A stretch of DNA of 64,000 nucleotides. Origin: Saccharopolyspora indica (GTDB lineage: Bacteria; Actinomycetota; Actinomycetes; Mycobacteriales; Pseudonocardiaceae). The stretch covers positions 310,001 through 374,000 of the forward strand of contig NZ_JAQGLB010000001.1 of assembly GCF_027853965.1 (NCBI RefSeq), in the 5' to 3' direction. Below, piece by piece: positions 62,336-64,000 of the stretch. The translations under genes were made by a program, and so were the position numbers. Every line of letters begins with the position of its first letter. Within the stretch, counting starts at the first letter, position 1. Under the pieces are notes generated by a model, which was not told the DNA's origin, ran no database searches, and saw only the letters and a program-made list of their open reading frames with translations.

Positions 62336-63355
62336 ATGATGAGCACGAAGGTGAAGGGCCTGGTCGCCGGGTGCGCGGCCCTGGCCGCGGGATCGCTGAC
62401 CGTCCCGCTCGCCGCAGCCGGGTCCGTCGGTGAGCACCGCCTCGCCACCAGCGAGGCGGAACAGCAGGCGGTGCAGGACTACTGGACCCCGGAGCGCATC
62501 GCCGCGCTCACCGAGCCCTCGTCGGACAACCCGCCCAAAGCCGGGCCGGACGGCGCACCGTGGACGACGCCGAACGCGCTGTCCAGGACCGTGGGCCGCC
62601 TGTTCTTCACCGACCACGGCGAGGACGCGAGCTGCACCGCGACCGTGGTCGAGTCGGCCAACCGCAGCACGATCGTCACCGCCGGGCACTGCGTCAACAA
62701 CACGGACCTGCTCGGCGAGAACAACCAGTGGTCGCAGAACGTGCTGTTCATCCCGGGCTATCACGACGGGCAGGCGCCGCACGGCCGGTTCACCGGCCGG
62801 ATCGCGATTCTCGATGAGACCTGGCTGCACAACGACCAGCAGCACGGCGAGGTGTACGACGCCTACGACCAGGCCTTCGTGGTGCTCAACCCGGACGAGC
62901 GCGGGCAGCGCGCCGAGGACGTCGTCGGCGCCGCCCAGCGCATCGGCTTCGGTGAGCCGGGTGCGGGCACCGCGACCTCGTTCGGATATCCGCGCGCGAC
63001 TTCGGATCCGGCGCGCGAGGGCCTGCCCGAGTACATCGGCGAGCGGCTCGCCCACTGCCGGGGACCGGCGAAGGAGGAGCACGGCACTCCCGAGCACCCC
63101 GCGGCTGCGAACCAGTGGGGAGTGGCCTGCACCATGGGCGGCGGTTCCAGCGGCGGCCCCCGGTTCTCCGAACTGAACATGACGACCGGGATCGGCACGG
63201 TCGTCGGCGACAACAGCCACAGCGCTTTCTTCGACGGCGGCGGGAACCCGTGCCCGCCCGGCGAGCAAGAAGGATGCACCCGGTACCTGGTGGGCCCGCA
63301 GTTCACCACCGAGATCACCGAACCGCTCTACCGGACGGCCGGAGGGGCGTGGTGA
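62336..63355 (+). CDS. Secreted trypsin-like serine protease
   Basis: 339 residues. The signal peptide spans about 1-28 (KVKGLVAGCAALAAGSLTVPLAAAG). The catalytic triad can be placed as His in SANRSTIVTAGHCVNN, Asp in YDAYDQAFVVLN and Ser in MGGGSSGGPRF. Four later cysteines (CRGPAK, VACTMG, NPCPPGEQEGC) probably form disulfides. It resembles S1/V8-type extracellular endopeptidases of actinomycetes. It is divergent from the molybdoenzyme operon and shares no evident function with it. ATG 62336 or 62339 may start translation. Confidence 0.88.
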   Translation: MMSTKVKGLVAGCAALAAGSLTVPLAAAGSVGEHRLATSEAEQQAVQDYWTPERIAALTEPSSDNPPKAGPDGAPWTTPNALSRTVGRLFFTDHGEDASCTATVVESANRSTIVTAGHCVNNTDLLGENNQWSQNVLFIPGYHDGQAPHGRFTGRIAILDETWLHNDQQHGEVYDAYDQAFVVLNPDERGQRAEDVVGAAQRIGFGEPGAGTATSFGYPRATSDPAREGLPEYIGERLAHCRGPAKEEHGTPEHPAAANQWGVACTMGGGSSGGPRFSELNMTTGIGTVVGDNSHSAFFDGGGNPCPPGEQEGCTRYLVGPQFTTEITEPLYRTAGGAW

Positions 63356-63376
63356 TCCACCTGAGAAGCACCGCCT

Positions 63377-63386
63377 ATCACCTGGT
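63377..63386. promoter_or_regulatory. ATCACCTGGT motif upstream of moeA
   Basis: ATCACCTGGT lies ~130-140 bp upstream of the moeA start and 20 bp past the protease stop. It differs at one base from the motif at 62208-62217; both are preceded or followed by CGCCTATCA on one strand. Confidence 0.35.
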
Positions 63387-63517
63387 AGAACCTGCCGGTT
63401 GACCTGCCGTCCCGATGGGTGGAGGCTGGTCGTCGAGTGGCTCGCCGCAACGCCGCCACGTCCTCAGTGGACAATGGTCGGCGGCACCACGACCGACGAC
63501 CCGGCGCGAGGACTCCG

Positions 63518-64000
63518 ATGGACCTGGCAACCTCCACCAGCGGCACGCCGACCCAGCTGGGATCCCCGCCGACCTGGGACCAGGCGCGGGAAGCCGCCCG
63601 AAGCGCCGCGCGAGCGCTCCCCGCCACCACCCGGGAACTCTCCGCAGCACTCGGCCACGTGCTGGCCGAACCGCTGACGGCCCGCACCGACCTCCCGGCG
63701 TTCGACACGTCCGCAATGGACGGTTGGGCGGTGGCGGGACCAGGCCCGTGGCGCCTGCGGGACGGGCGGGTGCTCGCCGGTGCTCAGGCCGAGCCGCTCG
63801 CGGACGGCACCGCGCTGAGCATCGCCACCGGCGCCCAGCTCCCGCCGGGCACGACGGCCGTGCTGCGCCGCGAGCACGGCCAGGTCGACCCGTCGGGCAC
63901 CGCGCTGTCCGGCCGTTCACCGGCCCCGGGCCGCGACATCCGGCCGCGGGGCCAGGAATGCCGGCAAGGTCAATCGCTGCTCCCGCCCGGCACCGCGGTC
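63518..64000 (+). CDS. moeA: Molybdopterin molybdotransferase MoeA (N-terminal part)
   Basis: The first 161 codons of a gene running past the window end. After MDLATSTSGTPTQLG comes the MoeA domain: WDQAREAARSA, LGHVLAEPLTARTDLPAFDTSAMDGWAVAG (the DLPxFDxSAMDGYA signature, with Trp for Tyr), VLAGAQAEPLADGTALSIATGAQLPPGTTAVLRREH and GRDIRPRGQECRQGQSLLPPGT. MoeA inserts molybdate into molybdopterin-AMP to make the molybdenum cofactor. Its presence 1.4 kb from the molybdoenzyme and fdhD suggests a small molybdenum locus interrupted by the protease gene. Confidence 0.92.
   Translation, partial: MDLATSTSGTPTQLGSPPTWDQAREAARSAARALPATTRELSAALGHVLAEPLTARTDLPAFDTSAMDGWAVAGPGPWRLRDGRVLAGAQAEPLADGTALSIATGAQLPPGTTAVLRREHGQVDPSGTALSGRSPAPGRDIRPRGQECRQGQSLLPPGTAV

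Noticed and set aside
62129-63268. Upstream extension of the molybdoenzyme frame through the protease region
   Set aside because: It is antisense to a well-formed serine protease; AGGGAG and family length support the start at 62128.
1-64000. CRISPR array, prophage or integrated plasmid
   Set aside because: No regularly spaced repeats, integrase, structural phage genes, replication genes or composition break were found by reading.

Overview
High-GC actinomycete chromosome, most likely Saccharopolyspora or a related member of the Pseudonocardiaceae. The grounds are the strong G/C third-position bias, frequent GTG/TTG starts, many 4-bp ATGA/GTGA gene overlaps, DmdR/IdeR-type iron boxes, MbtH and HxlR proteins, and a secondary-metabolism/transport gene mix. 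The genus is inferred, not shown. No transposase, integrase, CRISPR array, rRNA or replication origin was seen.

Region by region. 1-7.9 kb: the end of a DUF4097 gene, an O-methyltransferase, a secreted beta-propeller-like protein, and a minus-strand catabolic-looking operon (DUF1214 protein, sulfotransferase, SDR, sulfotransferase paralogue, SDR remnant, SRPBCC protein). This operon shows a tandem duplication with decay and carries two copies of a ~111-bp repeat at gene 5' ends. 8-17.3 kb: secreted GH16 glycosidase, C39-like peptidase lipoprotein, a large SF2 helicase with a hydrophobic C-terminal segment, a selenocysteine tRNA, a PAP2 phosphatase overlapping a membrane protein antisense, and a response regulator/histidine kinase/lipoprotein operon.

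17.5-35.8 kb is the centrepiece: an iron-regulated siderophore locus. Three iron boxes precede (i) DAHP synthase-mbtH-siderophore-interacting flavoprotein, (ii) a binding-protein/two-permease/ATPase ferri-siderophore importer, and (iii) a 3.4-thousand-residue NRPS with order C-A-T-E-C-A-T-E-C, followed by an overlapping MFS exporter. The NRPS ends in a condensation domain with no thioesterase. No 2,3-dihydroxybenzoate genes lie in the window although the layout suggests a catechol-capped peptide.

35.9-51.9 kb: universal stress protein, P450-ferredoxin pair with divergent TetR, PstS-like binding protein, NDMA-type alcohol dehydrogenase with a degenerate enhancer-binding-type regulator, amidohydrolase with two transporters and a PPOX flavoprotein, HxlR regulator with a divergent FAD oxidoreductase, and a polyprenyl synthase followed by a six-codon stub. 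51.9-57.4 kb: a four-carbon acid-sugar locus (DeoR regulator, class II aldolase, DUF1537 kinase; divergent SAF-domain dehydrogenase and carboxylate carrier). 57.5-64 kb: a GNAT-AAA+ fusion, then fdhD, a formate-dehydrogenase-like molybdoenzyme, a secreted serine protease and the start of moeA, with a shared 10-bp motif before fdh and moeA.
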